Positions 31,983 through 41,815 of a stretch of DNA of 64,000 nucleotides are shown in pieces (position 1 is the first letter of the stretch; every line of letters starts with the position of its first letter). Below the pieces are notes generated by a model. It made no database searches and was not told the DNA's origin. It was given only the letters and a program-made list of their open reading frames with translations. Source of the stretch: Piscinibacter defluvii. Its GTDB lineage: Bacteria > Pseudomonadota > Gammaproteobacteria > Burkholderiales > Burkholderiaceae_C. The stretch is taken from contig NZ_ML137197.1 of the NCBI RefSeq assembly GCF_004011805.1, positions 62,001 through 126,000 of the forward strand, written 5' to 3'. The position numbers and the translations under genes are program-made.

Positions 31983-33179
31983 ATGGACCTGCAGTTCACG
32001 CCGGAGGAACAGGCCTTCCGCGCCGAGATCCGCGCCTGGGTCGCGGACAACCTGCCGAAGGACATCAGCCACAAGGTGCACCATGCGCTGCACCTCACCA
32101 AGGACGACCTGCAGCGCTGGGCGAAGATCCTCGGCGCGCGCGGCTGGCACGGCTGGGCCTGGCCGAAGCAGTTCGGCGGCCCGGGCTGGAACGCGGTGCA
32201 GCGCCACCTGTTCGAGGAGGAATGTGCGCTCGCCGGCGCGCCGCGCATCGTGCCCTTCGGCCCGGTGATGGTGGCCCCGGTCATCATGGCGTTTGGCACG
32301 CCCGAGCAGCAGCGCCGCCACCTGCCCGGCATCATGAGTGGCGAGGTGTGGTGGAGCCAGGGCTACAGCGAGCCCGGCGCGGGCTCGGACCTGGCCTCGC
32401 TGAAGACCCGTGCCGAGCGGCGTGGCGACAAGTACATCGTCAACGGCCAGAAGACCTGGACCACGCTCGGCCAGCACGGCGACTGGATCTTCTGCCTGGT
32501 GCGCACCAGCAACGAGGGCAAGCCGCAGACCGGCATCAGCTTCCTGCTGATCGACATGAAGAGCCCGGGTGTCAGCGTGCGCCCGATCATCATGCTCGAC
32601 GGCGGCCACGAGGTGAACGAGGTCTGGTTCGACGATGTCGAGGTGCCCGCCGAGAACCTCGTCGGCGAGGAGAACAAGGGCTGGACCTACGCCAAGTACC
32701 TGCTCGCGCACGAGCGCACCAACATCGCCGACGTGAACCGCGCCAAGCGCGAGCTCGAGCGCCTGAAGCGAATCGCGAAGGCCGAGGGCCTGTGGGACGA
32801 CCTGCGCTTTCGCGACCAGATCGCGCTGCTCGAGGTCGACATCGTCGCGCTCGAGATGATGGTGCTGCGCGTGCTGTCGGCGGAAAGGTCCACGAGCAAA
32901 GAGGGCGGCAAGCAGTCGCTCGACGTGGCCGGGCTGCTGAAGATCCGCGGAAGCGAGATCCAGCAGCGCTACACCGAACTGATGATGCTGGCCGCCGGCC
33001 CGTTCGCCGTGCCCTTCATCCGCGAGGCGATGGAGGCCGGCTGGCAGGGCGACCATGTCGGCGCGGCGCATTGCGCGCCGCTCGCGGCCACCTACTTCAA
33101 CGTCCGCAAGACGACGATCTACGGCGGCTCGAACGAAGTGCAGCGCAACATCGTCGCGCAGACCGTGCTGGGGAGCTAG
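31983..33179 (+). CDS. Acyl-CoA dehydrogenase, large-subunit type (PimC-like)
   Basis: The 398-residue flavoprotein has WWSQGYSEPGAGSDLASLKT, the acyl-CoA dehydrogenase signature, and the FAD-binding KTTIYGGSNEVQRNIVAQ at the C-terminus. W-W-S-Q-G-Y-S-E-P and KLEE-like spacing are typical of the paired enzymes called pimeloyl-CoA dehydrogenase large subunit. The usual catalytic glutamate position late in the chain appears lacking, and the partner encoded next may complete the active site. It catalyses alpha-beta desaturation of an acyl-CoA. An AAGGAG ribosome site precedes the ATG; TACAAC at 31957 is a possible -10 element. Confidence 0.88.
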   Translation: MDLQFTPEEQAFRAEIRAWVADNLPKDISHKVHHALHLTKDDLQRWAKILGARGWHGWAWPKQFGGPGWNAVQRHLFEEECALAGAPRIVPFGPVMVAPVIMAFGTPEQQRRHLPGIMSGEVWWSQGYSEPGAGSDLASLKTRAERRGDKYIVNGQKTWTTLGQHGDWIFCLVRTSNEGKPQTGISFLLIDMKSPGVSVRPIIMLDGGHEVNEVWFDDVEVPAENLVGEENKGWTYAKYLLAHERTNIADVNRAKRELERLKRIAKAEGLWDDLRFRDQIALLEVDIVALEMMVLRVLSAERSTSKEGGKQSLDVAGLLKIRGSEIQQRYTELMMLAAGPFAVPFIREAMEAGWQGDHVGAAHCAPLAATYFNVRKTTIYGGSNEVQRNIVAQTVLGS

Positions 33180-33183
33180 GGCC

Positions 33184-34299
33184 ATGGACTTCGACTTCAC
33201 CGACGACCAGCAATCGCTGCGCGACGCCGTCGCGCGCTGGGTCGACAAGGCCCATCCTTTCGAGCGCCGCCACGCGCTGGCCAAGGCGGGCGGGTTCTCC
33301 CGCGCCGTCTACGCCGAACTGGCCGAGCTCGGCCTGGCCGGGCTGGCGGTGCCCGAGGCGCATGGCGGCCTCGGCTTCGGCGCGATCGAGGCCATGGTGG
33401 TGGGCGAGGAACTCGGCCGCGGCCTGGTCAACGCCCCCTGGGCGGCCGGCGCGCTGGTGGCGCCCGGCCTGCTGGCGGCCGCGCCGGCCGGGCTGCAGGC
33501 GCAGTGGCTGCCGCGCATGGCCGACGCCTCCGCGCTGGTCGTGCTGGCGCACCAGGAGCGTGGCGCGCGCTGGCGGCTCGACAAGGTGGAGGCCGCGGCC
33601 ACAGAAAGCGCCGGCGCCTGGACGGTCTCGGGCGCGAAGAGCGTCGTGCCGGCCGGCGACGAGGCGGATGCCTTCGTGGTGCCGGCGCGCACGCCGCAGG
33701 GCCTGGGCCTGTTCCTCGTCGAGCGCGGCGCGGCCGGGGTCGCCGTGCGCGGCTACCCGACGCAGGACGGTGCGCGCGCCGCCGAGCTGAGCCTGCGCGA
33801 CACGCCCGCAGCCGTCATCCAGACGGATGGCCTGGCGGCGCTCGAGCAGGCCGTCGACACCGGCATCGCCGCGGCCTGCGCCGAAGCGGTCGGTGCAATG
33901 GACCGGCTGGTCGCGCTCACGGTCGACTACCTGAACACGCGCAAGCAGTTCGGCGTCACGCTGGCCAGCTTCCAGGCGCTGCGCCACCGCATGGCCGACG
34001 TGAAGATGCAGCTCGAGCTGGCGCGCTCGATGAGCTACTTCGCCAGCCTCAAGCTCGGCGAGCCGCCCGCGGCGCGCCGGCGCGCGCTCTCGCAGGCCAA
34101 GGTGCAGCTCGGACAGTCGATGCGCTTCGTCGGCCAGCAGTGCATCCAGCTGCATGGCGGCATCGGCGTCACCGACGAATGCAGCGCCAGCCACTACTTC
34201 AAGCGCCTGACGGTGCTGGAGCTCAGCTACGGCGACACGCTGCACCACCTCGGCGAGGTCAGTGCCGGCATGCAGGACACGGCAGGCGTGTTCGCCTGA
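33184..34299 (+). CDS. Acyl-CoA dehydrogenase, small-subunit type (PimD-like)
   Basis: The 371-residue protein begins MDFDFTDDQQSLRDAVARWV and shows EAHGGLGFGAIEAMVVGEELGRGL. The C-terminal flavin domain has TRKQFGVTLASFQALRHRMADV and IQLHGGIGVTDECSASHYFKRL. It is the usual partner of the preceding gene, 4 bp away, and the two probably form a heteromeric dehydrogenase of dicarboxylic, branched or steroid-type acyl-CoA. The middle domain is degenerate, as is usual for the small member. Next, 19 bp downstream, is the P1 peptidase. Confidence 0.87.
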   Translation: MDFDFTDDQQSLRDAVARWVDKAHPFERRHALAKAGGFSRAVYAELAELGLAGLAVPEAHGGLGFGAIEAMVVGEELGRGLVNAPWAAGALVAPGLLAAAPAGLQAQWLPRMADASALVVLAHQERGARWRLDKVEAAATESAGAWTVSGAKSVVPAGDEADAFVVPARTPQGLGLFLVERGAAGVAVRGYPTQDGARAAELSLRDTPAAVIQTDGLAALEQAVDTGIAAACAEAVGAMDRLVALTVDYLNTRKQFGVTLASFQALRHRMADVKMQLELARSMSYFASLKLGEPPAARRRALSQAKVQLGQSMRFVGQQCIQLHGGIGVTDECSASHYFKRLTVLELSYGDTLHHLGEVSAGMQDTAGVFA

Positions 34300-34318
34300 G
34301 AGGGCGCGCGAACAGCCG

Positions 34319-35287
34319 ATGCTGGGGTCCATCGTCGATGTCGCCGGCCTGCGTGTCGGCCATTTCACCGACACGCGCCGGCCGACCGGCTGCACCGTGG
34401 TGCTGGTGGACGGCGGCGCGGTGGCCGGCGTGGACGTGCGCGGCGCCGCGCCCGGCACGCGCGATACCGAGCTGCTGGCGCCGCTGAACACGGTCGAGCA
34501 GGTGCATGCGGTGCTGCTTTCCGGCGGCAGCGCCTTCGGGCTGGACGCGGCCGGCGGCGTGATGCGCTGGCTGGAGGAATGCGGCGTCGGCGTGCCGGTC
34601 GGGCCGGCGCGGGTACCCATCGTGCCGGCCGCCGTCCTGTTCGACCTCTGGCTCGGCGACGCCTCGATCCGCCCGGATGCCGCGGCCGGGCATGCCGCCT
34701 GCCTCGCCGCCGGCCGCACGGCACCGGCCGAGGGCAACGTCGGGGCCGGGGCCGGCGCGACGGTCGGCAAGCTGTTCGGCATCGGACGCGCGATGAAGGG
34801 CGGCATCGGCAGCGCCTCGGTCACGGTGGACGGGCTCACGGTCGGCGCGCTGGTGGCCGTGAACGCACTCGGCGACGTGGTCGATCCGTCGACCGGCCGG
34901 CCGATCGCCGGCGCCCGCACGGCCGATGGCCGCGCGCTGCTCGGCAGCATGGACGCGCTGCTGCGCGGCGAGCTGCCGGCGCCCTTGCAGCCCGGCAGCG
35001 CCACCACGCTGGGCGTCATCGCCACCGACGCCGTGCTGACCAAGGCGCAGGCGCAGAAGATCGCGCAGATGGCGCACGACGGCCTGGCGCGCTGCATCAA
35101 CCCGGTGCACACGATGGGCGACGGCGACACGCTGTTCGCGCTCGGCACCGGCACCGCGGGCCGCAGTGCGAACACCACGCTGCTGGGTGCGCTGGCGGCC
35201 GAGGTCACGGCGCGTGCGGTGCTGCGTGCGGTGCGTGCGGCAGGCTCGCTGCCGGGCCTGCCGGCGGCCGGCGACCTCGGCGCCTGA
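34319..35287 (+). CDS. P1-family aminopeptidase (DmpA/S58-like Ntn hydrolase)
   Basis: The 322-residue protein is a P1/S58 peptidase. It contains VGHFTDTRRPTGCTVVLV near the N-terminus, AVLLSGGSAFGLDAAGGVMRWLEE, GNVGAGAGATVGK and the autoprocessing region SATTLGVIATDAVLTKAQA. There the Thr-Thr pair is the expected nucleophile site created by self-cleavage. Members hydrolyse N-terminal amino acids, D-amino-acid amides, beta-peptides or nylon oligomers. The substrate cannot be given here. ATG 34319 lies between the acyl-CoA dehydrogenase and the pseudouridine synthase, and the stop overlaps the next start (TGATG). Confidence 0.87.
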   Translation: MLGSIVDVAGLRVGHFTDTRRPTGCTVVLVDGGAVAGVDVRGAAPGTRDTELLAPLNTVEQVHAVLLSGGSAFGLDAAGGVMRWLEECGVGVPVGPARVPIVPAAVLFDLWLGDASIRPDAAAGHAACLAAGRTAPAEGNVGAGAGATVGKLFGIGRAMKGGIGSASVTVDGLTVGALVAVNALGDVVDPSTGRPIAGARTADGRALLGSMDALLRGELPAPLQPGSATTLGVIATDAVLTKAQAQKIAQMAHDGLARCINPVHTMGDGDTLFALGTGTAGRSANTTLLGALAAEVTARAVLRAVRAAGSLPGLPAAGDLGA

Positions 35288-35991
35288 TGCAGCTCGCCCG
35301 GCTGCTCTTCACGCAGGGCTTCGGCACGCGCCGCGAATGCGAGGACCTGGTGCGCGCCGGCCATGTGCGCCATGCCGGGCGCCTTTGCGACGATCCCTTC
35401 GAGGCCTTCGACCCGGCGGGACTGGTGCTGACGGTGCGCGGCACCGACTGGCCGGTGTACGAGAAGGCGCTGATCGTGCTGCACAAGCCGGCCGGCTACG
35501 AGTGCTCCCGGAAGCCGCGCCACCACCCGGGCGTGCTGAGCCTGCTGCCGGCGCCGCTGCGCGTGCGCGGCGTGCAGCCCGTGGGCCGGCTCGACGAGGA
35601 CACCACCGGGCTGCTGCTGCTCACCGACGACGGCGCGCTGATCCACCGCTGGACCTCGCCGAAGCGGCACCTGCCCAAGGTCTACGAGGTCATGACCCGG
35701 CATCCGGTGACTGCCGCGCAGATCGCGGCGCTGCGCGACGGCGTGGTGCTCGACGACGATCCGGCACCGGTTCGCGCCGCAGCCTGCGAGGCCGCCGGCG
35801 AGCGCCACCTGCGGCTCACGCTGACCGAAGGCAGGTACCACCAGGTCAAGCGCATGGTCGCGGCCGCCGGCAACCGGGTCGAGGCGCTGCACCGCAGCGC
35901 CTTCGGGGCGCTGCGGCTGCCGGCCGACCTCGCCCCCGGGCAATGGCGCTGGCTGAGCGGGCCGGAGGCCGTCGCCGGCGTGCCGGGTTGA
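35287..35991 (+). CDS. RsuA-family pseudouridine synthase
   Basis: The 234-residue protein has an N-terminal S4-like domain (LARLLFTQGFGTRRECEDLVRAGHV). The catalytic aspartate is in VGRLDEDTTGLLLLTDDG. KVYEVMTRHPV and the C-terminal GRYHQVKRMVAAAGNRVEALHR are typical of RsuA, RluE and RluF. Length and the S4 domain fit RsuA, which modifies U516 of 16S rRNA, but the exact site cannot be decided. It overlaps the P1 peptidase by one base and is followed 29 bp later by ribF. Confidence 0.87.
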   Translation: MQLARLLFTQGFGTRRECEDLVRAGHVRHAGRLCDDPFEAFDPAGLVLTVRGTDWPVYEKALIVLHKPAGYECSRKPRHHPGVLSLLPAPLRVRGVQPVGRLDEDTTGLLLLTDDGALIHRWTSPKRHLPKVYEVMTRHPVTAAQIAALRDGVVLDDDPAPVRAAACEAAGERHLRLTLTEGRYHQVKRMVAAAGNRVEALHRSAFGALRLPADLAPGQWRWLSGPEAVAGVPG

Positions 35992-36006
35992 GCGATGACG
36001 GGCGCC

Positions 36007-36012
36007 TATCAT
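36007..36012 (+). promoter_or_regulatory. -10-like TATCAT before ribF
   Basis: TATCAT ends 8 nt before the ribF ATG, with no ribosome binding site. It may give a leaderless ribF-ileS transcript in addition to read-through from upstream genes. Confidence 0.4.
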
Positions 36013-36020
36013 CGCTGCCC

Positions 36021-37043
36021 ATGCGTGTCTTTCGCGGCTTCCACCACCCCGGCATCGCGGCCGCCTGCGCGCTGACGATCGGCAACTTCGACGGCGTGCA
36101 CCGCGGCCACCAGGCGATGCTCGCGCTGCTGCGCTCGGAGGCACGCCACCGGGGCCTGCCGGCCTGCGTGCTGAGCTTCGAGCCGCATCCGCGCGACTAC
36201 TTCGCCGCACTGGCGGGCAAGCCCGAGCTCGCGCCGGCGCGCATCGCCACCCTGCGCGACAAGCTCGGCGAGCTGGAGCGCTGCGGCGTCGACCAGGTGG
36301 TGGTGGCACGCTTCGACCGTGCCTTCGCGGCGCAGCCGCCGGAGGCCTTCATCGACGACGTGCTGGTGCGCGGCCTGGGTGCGCGCTACGTGCTGGTGGG
36401 TGACGACTTCCGCTTCGGCGCCAAACGAGTGGGCGACTACGCGATGCTCGACGCCGCCGGCGTGCAGCGCGGCTTCGACGTGGCGCGCATGCAGAGCTAC
36501 GAGGTGCACGGGCTGCGCGTCTCGAGTTCGGCGGTGCGCGATGCGCTGGCACGCGGCGACATGGCGGCCGCCGCGACCCTGCTCGGCCGGCCCTACAGCA
36601 TCAGCGGCCACGTGGTGCACGGCCGCAAGCTCGGGCGCGACCTCGGCCAGAGCGCCCCCGGGCGCGGCGACGGGTTCCGCACCCTGAACCTGCGCTTCCA
36701 CCACCCGAACCCGGCGGCCCTCGGCATCTTCGCGGTGCAGGTGCACGGCCTGGCCGAGGCGGCGCTGCCCGGCGTGGCGAGCCTGGGACGGCGCCCGACG
36801 GTGGACGACAGCGGCCGCGTGCTGCTCGAGGTGCACTGCCTCGAGTGGCCGGCCGCCCTGGGCGCCGAGGGGGCCTACGGTAAGATTGTGCGCGTGGAAC
36901 TGCTGCACAAACTCCGCGACGAGGCCCGCTACGACGGGCTGGACGCGCTGACCGCCGCGATCCGGCAGGACGTCGAGGACGCCCGCGCCTTCCTCGCCGC
37001 GGCGCAGCGCCGCCAGACGACGCGCGACCGAATTCAAGGCTGA
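36021..37043 (+). CDS. ribF: Bifunctional riboflavin kinase/FAD synthetase
   Basis: The 340-residue enzyme has the N-terminal nucleotidyltransferase domain ([17 protein letters not shown], then [15 protein letters not shown] and [10 protein letters not shown]). The C-terminal riboflavin kinase domain has [27 protein letters not shown] and a closing FLAAA helix. It converts riboflavin to FMN and FAD in the cytoplasm. No FMN riboswitch is seen upstream. It precedes ileS by 82 bp, the classical ribF-ileS order, but lspA is missing from its usual place downstream. Confidence 0.94.
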   Translation: MRVFRGFHHPGIAAACALTIGNFDGVHRGHQAMLALLRSEARHRGLPACVLSFEPHPRDYFAALAGKPELAPARIATLRDKLGELERCGVDQVVVARFDRAFAAQPPEAFIDDVLVRGLGARYVLVGDDFRFGAKRVGDYAMLDAAGVQRGFDVARMQSYEVHGLRVSSSAVRDALARGDMAAAATLLGRPYSISGHVVHGRKLGRDLGQSAPGRGDGFRTLNLRFHHPNPAALGIFAVQVHGLAEAALPGVASLGRRPTVDDSGRVLLEVHCLEWPAALGAEGAYGKIVRVELLHKLRDEARYDGLDALTAAIRQDVEDARAFLAAAQRRQTTRDRIQG

Positions 37044-37125
37044 GCGCCACCGCCGTCCGCCCGGCGCGCTGCCTGCGCCGGCCTCGTTCTCCCGACCTCC
37101 GTGCCGCCTGCGGCGCGCACCCGCC

Positions 37126-39972
37126 ATGACCGACGCCACCGCCGACAAGGTCGACTACCGCTCGACGCTGAACCTGCCCGACACGCCCTTCCCGATGCGC
37201 GGCGACCTGCCCAAGCGCGAGCCCGGCTGGGTGAAGGACTGGGAGGAGCAGGGCCTGTACAAGAAGCTGCGCGACGCGCGGCACGGCGCGCCGCTGTTCG
37301 TGCTGCACGACGGCCCGCCCTATGCCAACGGCCAGATCCACATGGGGCACGCCGTCAACAAGGTGCTCAAGGACATGATCGTCAAGGCGCGCCAGCTGGC
37401 CGGCTTCGACGCGCAGTACGTGCCGGGCTGGGATTGCCACGGCCTGCCGATCGAGAACGCGATCGAGAAGAAGCACGGCCGCCACCTGAGCCGCGACGAC
37501 ATGCAGGCCCGGAGCCGCGCCTACGCCACCGAGCAGATCGCGCTGCAGATGGCCGACTTCAAGCGCCTGGGCGTGCTGGGCGACTGGGCGCACCGCTACG
37601 CGACCATGGACCCGGCCAACGAGGCCGGCGAGATCCGCGCCTTCAAGCGCGTCATCGAACGCGGCTTCGTCTACCGCGGCCTCAAGCCGGTGTACTGGTG
37701 CTTCGACTGCGGCTCGTCACTGGCCGAGTTCGAGATCGAGTACGCCGACAAGAAGAGCAGCACGGTCGACGTCGGCTTCCTGTGCGCGCAGCCGCAGGCG
37801 CTGGCCGCCGCCTTCGGCCTGCCGGCGCTGGCCAAGGATGCCTACGCGGTGATCTGGACCACCACCGCCTGGACCCTGCCCGCCAACCAGGCGCTGAACA
37901 TGAACCCGGCGCTCGAGTACGCGCTGGTCGACACCGAGCGCGGGCTGCTGGTGCTGGCCGCCACGCTGGTGGAGAAATCCCTGGCGCGTTACGGCCTGCA
38001 GGGCACGGTGCTCGCCACCACCAGCGGCGAGAAGCTCGGCGGCCTGCAGTTCCGCCACCCGCTGGCGCACGTGCACCCGGGCTACGACCGCGTCGCACCG
38101 GTGTATCTGGCCGACTACGTGACCGCCGAGGACGGCACCGGCACTGTGCACAGCTCGCCGGCCTACGGCCTGGACGACTTCAACTCCTGCGTCGCGCACG
38201 GCCTGAAGACCGACGACATCCTGAACCCGGTGCAGGGCCACGGCGCCTACGCGGCCGACTTCCCGCTGTTCGGCGGCATGGGCATCTGGAAGGCGGTGCC
38301 GGTGATCATCGAGGCGCTGAAGGACGCCGGCCGCCTGTTCGCCACCGAGACCATCACGCACAGCTATCCGCACTGCTGGCGCCACAAGAGCCCGGTGATC
38401 TACCGCGCCGCGGCGCAGTGGTTCGTGCGCATGGACGAGGGCGAAGGCGTCTTCACCAAGGACAAGGCCCCCAAGACCCTGCGCCAGATGGCGCTGGAGG
38501 CCATCGACGCGACCGGCTTCTACCCCGAGAACGGCCGCGCCCGGCTGCGCGACATGATCGCCAACCGGCCCGACTGGTGCATCTCGCGCCAGCGCAGCTG
38601 GGGCGTGCCGCTGCCCTTCTTCCTGCACAAGCAGACCGGCGAGCTGCACCCGCGCACGATGGAGATCCTCGACCAGGCGGCCGACATCGTGCAGGCCGGC
38701 GGCATCGAGGCCTGGAGCCGCGCGACGGCCGAGGAGATCCTCGGCGCCGCCGACGCGCCGCACTACACCAAGAGCAGCGACATCCTGGAGGTGTGGTTCG
38801 ACTCCGGCTCGACCTTCTGGCACGTGCTGCGCGGCACCCATCCGCAGGGCCACCACGCGAGCGGCCCCGAGGCCGACCTGTACCTCGAGGGCCACGACCA
38901 GCACCGCGGCTGGTTCCACAGCTCGCTGCTGCTGGCCTGCGCGCTGGAAGGCCGCGCGCCCTACCGCGGCCTGCTGACCCACGGCTTCACCGTGGACAGC
39001 CAGGGCCGCAAGATGAGCAAGTCGCTCGGCAACGGCATCGAGCCGCAGAAGGTGAGCAGCTCGCTCGGCGCCGAGATCATCCGGCTGTGGGTGGCCGCGA
39101 GCGACTACTCCGGCGACATCGCCGGCGACGACAAGATCCTGGCCCGCGTGGTGGACGCCTACCGGCGCATCCGCAACACGCTGCGCTTCCTGCTGGCCAA
39201 CACCAGCGACTTCGATCCGGCCACGGATGCCGTTCCCGCCGACCAGCTGTTCGAGCTCGACCGCTGGGCCCTGGCACGCGCCTCGCAGTTCCAGGAGGAG
39301 GTGCTGCGCCACTACGAGGTCTACGAGTTCCACCCGGTGGTGGCCAAGCTGCAGGTGTTCTGCAGCGAGGACCTGGGTGCCTTCTACCTCGACGTGCTGA
39401 AGGACCGGCTCTACACCACCGCGCCGAAGTCGCTCGCACGGCGCTCGGCGCAGACGGCCCTGTGGCAGATCACGCATGCGATGCTGCGCTGGATGGCGCC
39501 CTTCCTCAGCTTCACCGCGGAAGAGGCCTGGAAGGTGTTCGCGCCGGGGCGCTCGCCGTCGATCTTCACCGAGACCTGGTGGAAGTTCGAGACGCCGGAC
39601 GAGGCGCTGCTGGCCCGCTGGGCGCGCATCCGCGCGATCCGCGACCTGGCCAACAAGGAGATCGAGGCGCTGCGCACCGAGGGCCGCATCGGCTCCTCGC
39701 TGCAGGCCGAGCTCGCGATCACGGCCGCCGGCGACGACCACGCGCTGCTCGCCTCGCTGGGCGAGGACCTGCGCTTCGTCACCATCACCTCGCAGGCCGC
39801 GCTGTCCGAGGGCGCCGAGCTCGCCGTCGTGGTGCGACCGTCGGCGCACGCCAAGTGCGAACGCTGCTGGCACTGGCGCGCCGACGTCGGCCACGACGCG
39901 GCGCACCCGACGCTGTGCGGCCGCTGCACCGACAACCTGTTCGGCAGCGGCGAGAAACGCCGCATCGCGTGA
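37126..39972 (+). CDS. ileS: Isoleucine--tRNA ligase
   Basis: The 948-residue class I synthetase has the HIGH-type motif HMGH at 72-75 and KMSKS at 629-633. An editing (CP1) domain lies between them, with [16 protein letters not shown]. The C-terminal zinc ribbon is CERCWHW...CGRC. The length and the zinc ribbon match the bacterial type I (IleS1) enzyme that is normally mupirocin sensitive. It charges tRNA-Ile in the cytoplasm. No T-box is seen, as expected for a proteobacterium. The hybrid kinase follows 25 bp later. Confidence 0.97.
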   Translation: MTDATADKVDYRSTLNLPDTPFPMRGDLPKREPGWVKDWEEQGLYKKLRDARHGAPLFVLHDGPPYANGQIHMGHAVNKVLKDMIVKARQLAGFDAQYVPGWDCHGLPIENAIEKKHGRHLSRDDMQARSRAYATEQIALQMADFKRLGVLGDWAHRYATMDPANEAGEIRAFKRVIERGFVYRGLKPVYWCFDCGSSLAEFEIEYADKKSSTVDVGFLCAQPQALAAAFGLPALAKDAYAVIWTTTAWTLPANQALNMNPALEYALVDTERGLLVLAATLVEKSLARYGLQGTVLATTSGEKLGGLQFRHPLAHVHPGYDRVAPVYLADYVTAEDGTGTVHSSPAYGLDDFNSCVAHGLKTDDILNPVQGHGAYAADFPLFGGMGIWKAVPVIIEALKDAGRLFATETITHSYPHCWRHKSPVIYRAAAQWFVRMDEGEGVFTKDKAPKTLRQMALEAIDATGFYPENGRARLRDMIANRPDWCISRQRSWGVPLPFFLHKQTGELHPRTMEILDQAADIVQAGGIEAWSRATAEEILGAADAPHYTKSSDILEVWFDSGSTFWHVLRGTHPQGHHASGPEADLYLEGHDQHRGWFHSSLLLACALEGRAPYRGLLTHGFTVDSQGRKMSKSLGNGIEPQKVSSSLGAEIIRLWVAASDYSGDIAGDDKILARVVDAYRRIRNTLRFLLANTSDFDPATDAVPADQLFELDRWALARASQFQEEVLRHYEVYEFHPVVAKLQVFCSEDLGAFYLDVLKDRLYTTAPKSLARRSAQTALWQITHAMLRWMAPFLSFTAEEAWKVFAPGRSPSIFTETWWKFETPDEALLARWARIRAIRDLANKEIEALRTEGRIGSSLQAELAITAAGDDHALLASLGEDLRFVTITSQAALSEGAELAVVVRPSAHAKCERCWHWRADVGHDAAHPTLCGRCTDNLFGSGEKRRIA

Positions 39973-39997
39973 GCCTGGCCGCTCCGGGAGCCTGAGC

Positions 39998-41806
39998 ATG
40001 CTGGGGCTGGAGCGGTCGAGGATGGAAGAGGCGGTGGCCCGCGAGCTCGGGCTGCCGCTCTCGGCGCGCGAGCGCGAGGCGGTGGCGCTCGAGCAGCTCG
40101 TCGCGGTGCTCTCGCACACCCGCTTCGGCACCCTGGCGGCCACCGCGTTCGCGCTGTTCGCCGCCTGGCTGCTGACCGACACGGTCGACCCCGCGCTGGT
40201 GCAGGCCTGGGTCGGCGTCAAGCTCGCGGTGGCGGCGGCGCGCATCGCGCTGGCGCTGGTGTGGGCGCGGCGCGGCCGCAGCCCCGCGCCCGGCTGGCGC
40301 ACCGCCACCTATGCCCTGCTGGCGCTGGACGGCATCGTCTGGGGCGCCGCCGGCCTGCACCTGGTACAGGGCACGGTGGCGCTGGCCTCGCTGATCGCCG
40401 CGGTGATGGCCGCCGTCACCTGCGTTGCCACCTTCGGGCTGCAGCTGCGCACGCTGGCGACGCTGGCCTATGTCGGCCCGATCCTCGTGCTGACCGGCTT
40501 CGGCCTGGCGCTGCGCGGCGACGAGACCGGCCTGGTGGGCAGCATCGGCATGGCGGTGCTGCTCGCGCTGCAGATGCTCACGGCGCAGGCGGCGCAGCGC
40601 CGCTTCGTCACCGGCGTGCTGCTGCGCCTGCAGGCCGAGCGACTGGCGCAGGAGAAGGAGGCCGCGCTGACGCTGGCCCAGGCGCAGAGCGCGGTGAAGA
40701 CCCAGTTCCTGGCCAAGATCAGCCACGAGCTGCGCACGCCGCTGCACGGCATCCTCGGCCTGGCGCGGCTGGTGCACCTGGAGCTGAAGGAGCGCGACCT
40801 GCAGCGCCGCGTCGAGCTGATCGAGGCCTCGGGCGTGCACCTGCTGTCCCTGATCAACGACCTGCTCGACCTGTCGCGCATCGAGTCGGGCCGCTTCGAG
40901 ACACGCAGCGCCTCGTTCGACCTGGCCGAGCAGTGCGAGCAGCTGGCCGACGTGTTCGCGGTGCGCGCGCACGACAAGGGCCTCGGCCTGGCGGTGGACA
41001 TCGCGCTGCCGCGCCCCTGCTGGGTGCTGGGCGACGCGGCGCGTTTCCGCCAGGTGCTGCACAACCTGCTGGGCAACGCGGTCAAGTTCACGGAGCGCGG
41101 CGGCATCAAGCTGCGCGTGCAGCGCGGCGAGGCGGGCGACGAGTTCCGCATCGAGGTGATCGACAGCGGGCCGGGCATCGCCGAGGACGAACTCGAGCAG
41201 GTGTTCCAGGCCTTCGCACAGAGCGACCACGCGCCGCTGCACCCGACCGAAGGCGCCGGCCTCGGGCTGACGATCGCGCGCGAGATCGCGCAGTCGATGG
41301 GCGGCGACATCCACGCCAGCAGCCAGCTCGGGCGCGGCTCGCGCTTCGTCTTCACGGCCCGCATGCCACCCGCCGCGCCGCCTGCCGAGGCCGGCATGCC
41401 GCGCGGACCGCGCACGTTGGCGCTGCCGCGCCGCGTGCTGGTGGCCGAGGACGACGACGTCAACGCGCTGATCGTCGGCGCCTACCTCGACGCGCTGCAC
41501 ATCCGCCACGAGCGCGTGAGCGACGGCAAGCAGGCCGTCGGCCACGCGCTGCGCGAGACCGGCCGGCCCGAGCTGGTGCTGATGGACTGGCGCATGCCGG
41601 TGATGGACGGCCTGGCCGCGACCCGCGAGATCCGCACCCAGGAGCGCCTGCTCGGCCTGGCGCGCGTGCCGGTGATCGCGCTGACCGCCACCACCGCCAG
41701 CGCCGAACGCGAGGAATGCCTGGCCGCCGGCATCGACGAGGTGCTGTCCAAGCCCTTCACTCAGGAACAGCTGGAGGCGGCGCTCGGTCGCTGGGGGCGG
41801 CGCTGA
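39998..41806 (+). CDS. Membrane hybrid sensor histidine kinase with receiver
   Basis: The 602-residue protein has five or six transmembrane helices in residues 45-205 (for example TLAATAFALFAAWLL) and a coiled linker (AQEKEAALTLAQAQSAV). A HisKA domain follows (His243 in KISHELRTPLHGILG), then HATPase (NLLGNAVKFT, DSGPGIAED, GAGLGLTIAREIAQ) and a receiver (Asp530 in LMDWRMPVMDG, Lys in LSKPFT). The integral membrane input resembles the 7TM or MASE-like class. GGGAG precedes the ATG by 10 nt. It follows ileS in place of lspA. No output regulator is adjacent; its own receiver or an Hpt protein elsewhere would carry the signal. Confidence 0.9.
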   Translation: MLGLERSRMEEAVARELGLPLSAREREAVALEQLVAVLSHTRFGTLAATAFALFAAWLLTDTVDPALVQAWVGVKLAVAAARIALALVWARRGRSPAPGWRTATYALLALDGIVWGAAGLHLVQGTVALASLIAAVMAAVTCVATFGLQLRTLATLAYVGPILVLTGFGLALRGDETGLVGSIGMAVLLALQMLTAQAAQRRFVTGVLLRLQAERLAQEKEAALTLAQAQSAVKTQFLAKISHELRTPLHGILGLARLVHLELKERDLQRRVELIEASGVHLLSLINDLLDLSRIESGRFETRSASFDLAEQCEQLADVFAVRAHDKGLGLAVDIALPRPCWVLGDAARFRQVLHNLLGNAVKFTERGGIKLRVQRGEAGDEFRIEVIDSGPGIAEDELEQVFQAFAQSDHAPLHPTEGAGLGLTIAREIAQSMGGDIHASSQLGRGSRFVFTARMPPAAPPAEAGMPRGPRTLALPRRVLVAEDDDVNALIVGAYLDALHIRHERVSDGKQAVGHALRETGRPELVLMDWRMPVMDGLAATREIRTQERLLGLARVPVIALTATTASAEREECLAAGIDEVLSKPFTQEQLEAALGRWGRR

Positions 41807-41815
41807 GGGGCGGGC

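Noticed and set aside
36021-37043. Possible FMN riboswitch before ribF.
   Set aside because: Only 29 bp separate ribF from the previous gene, which is too short for an RFN element, and none of its conserved segments is seen.
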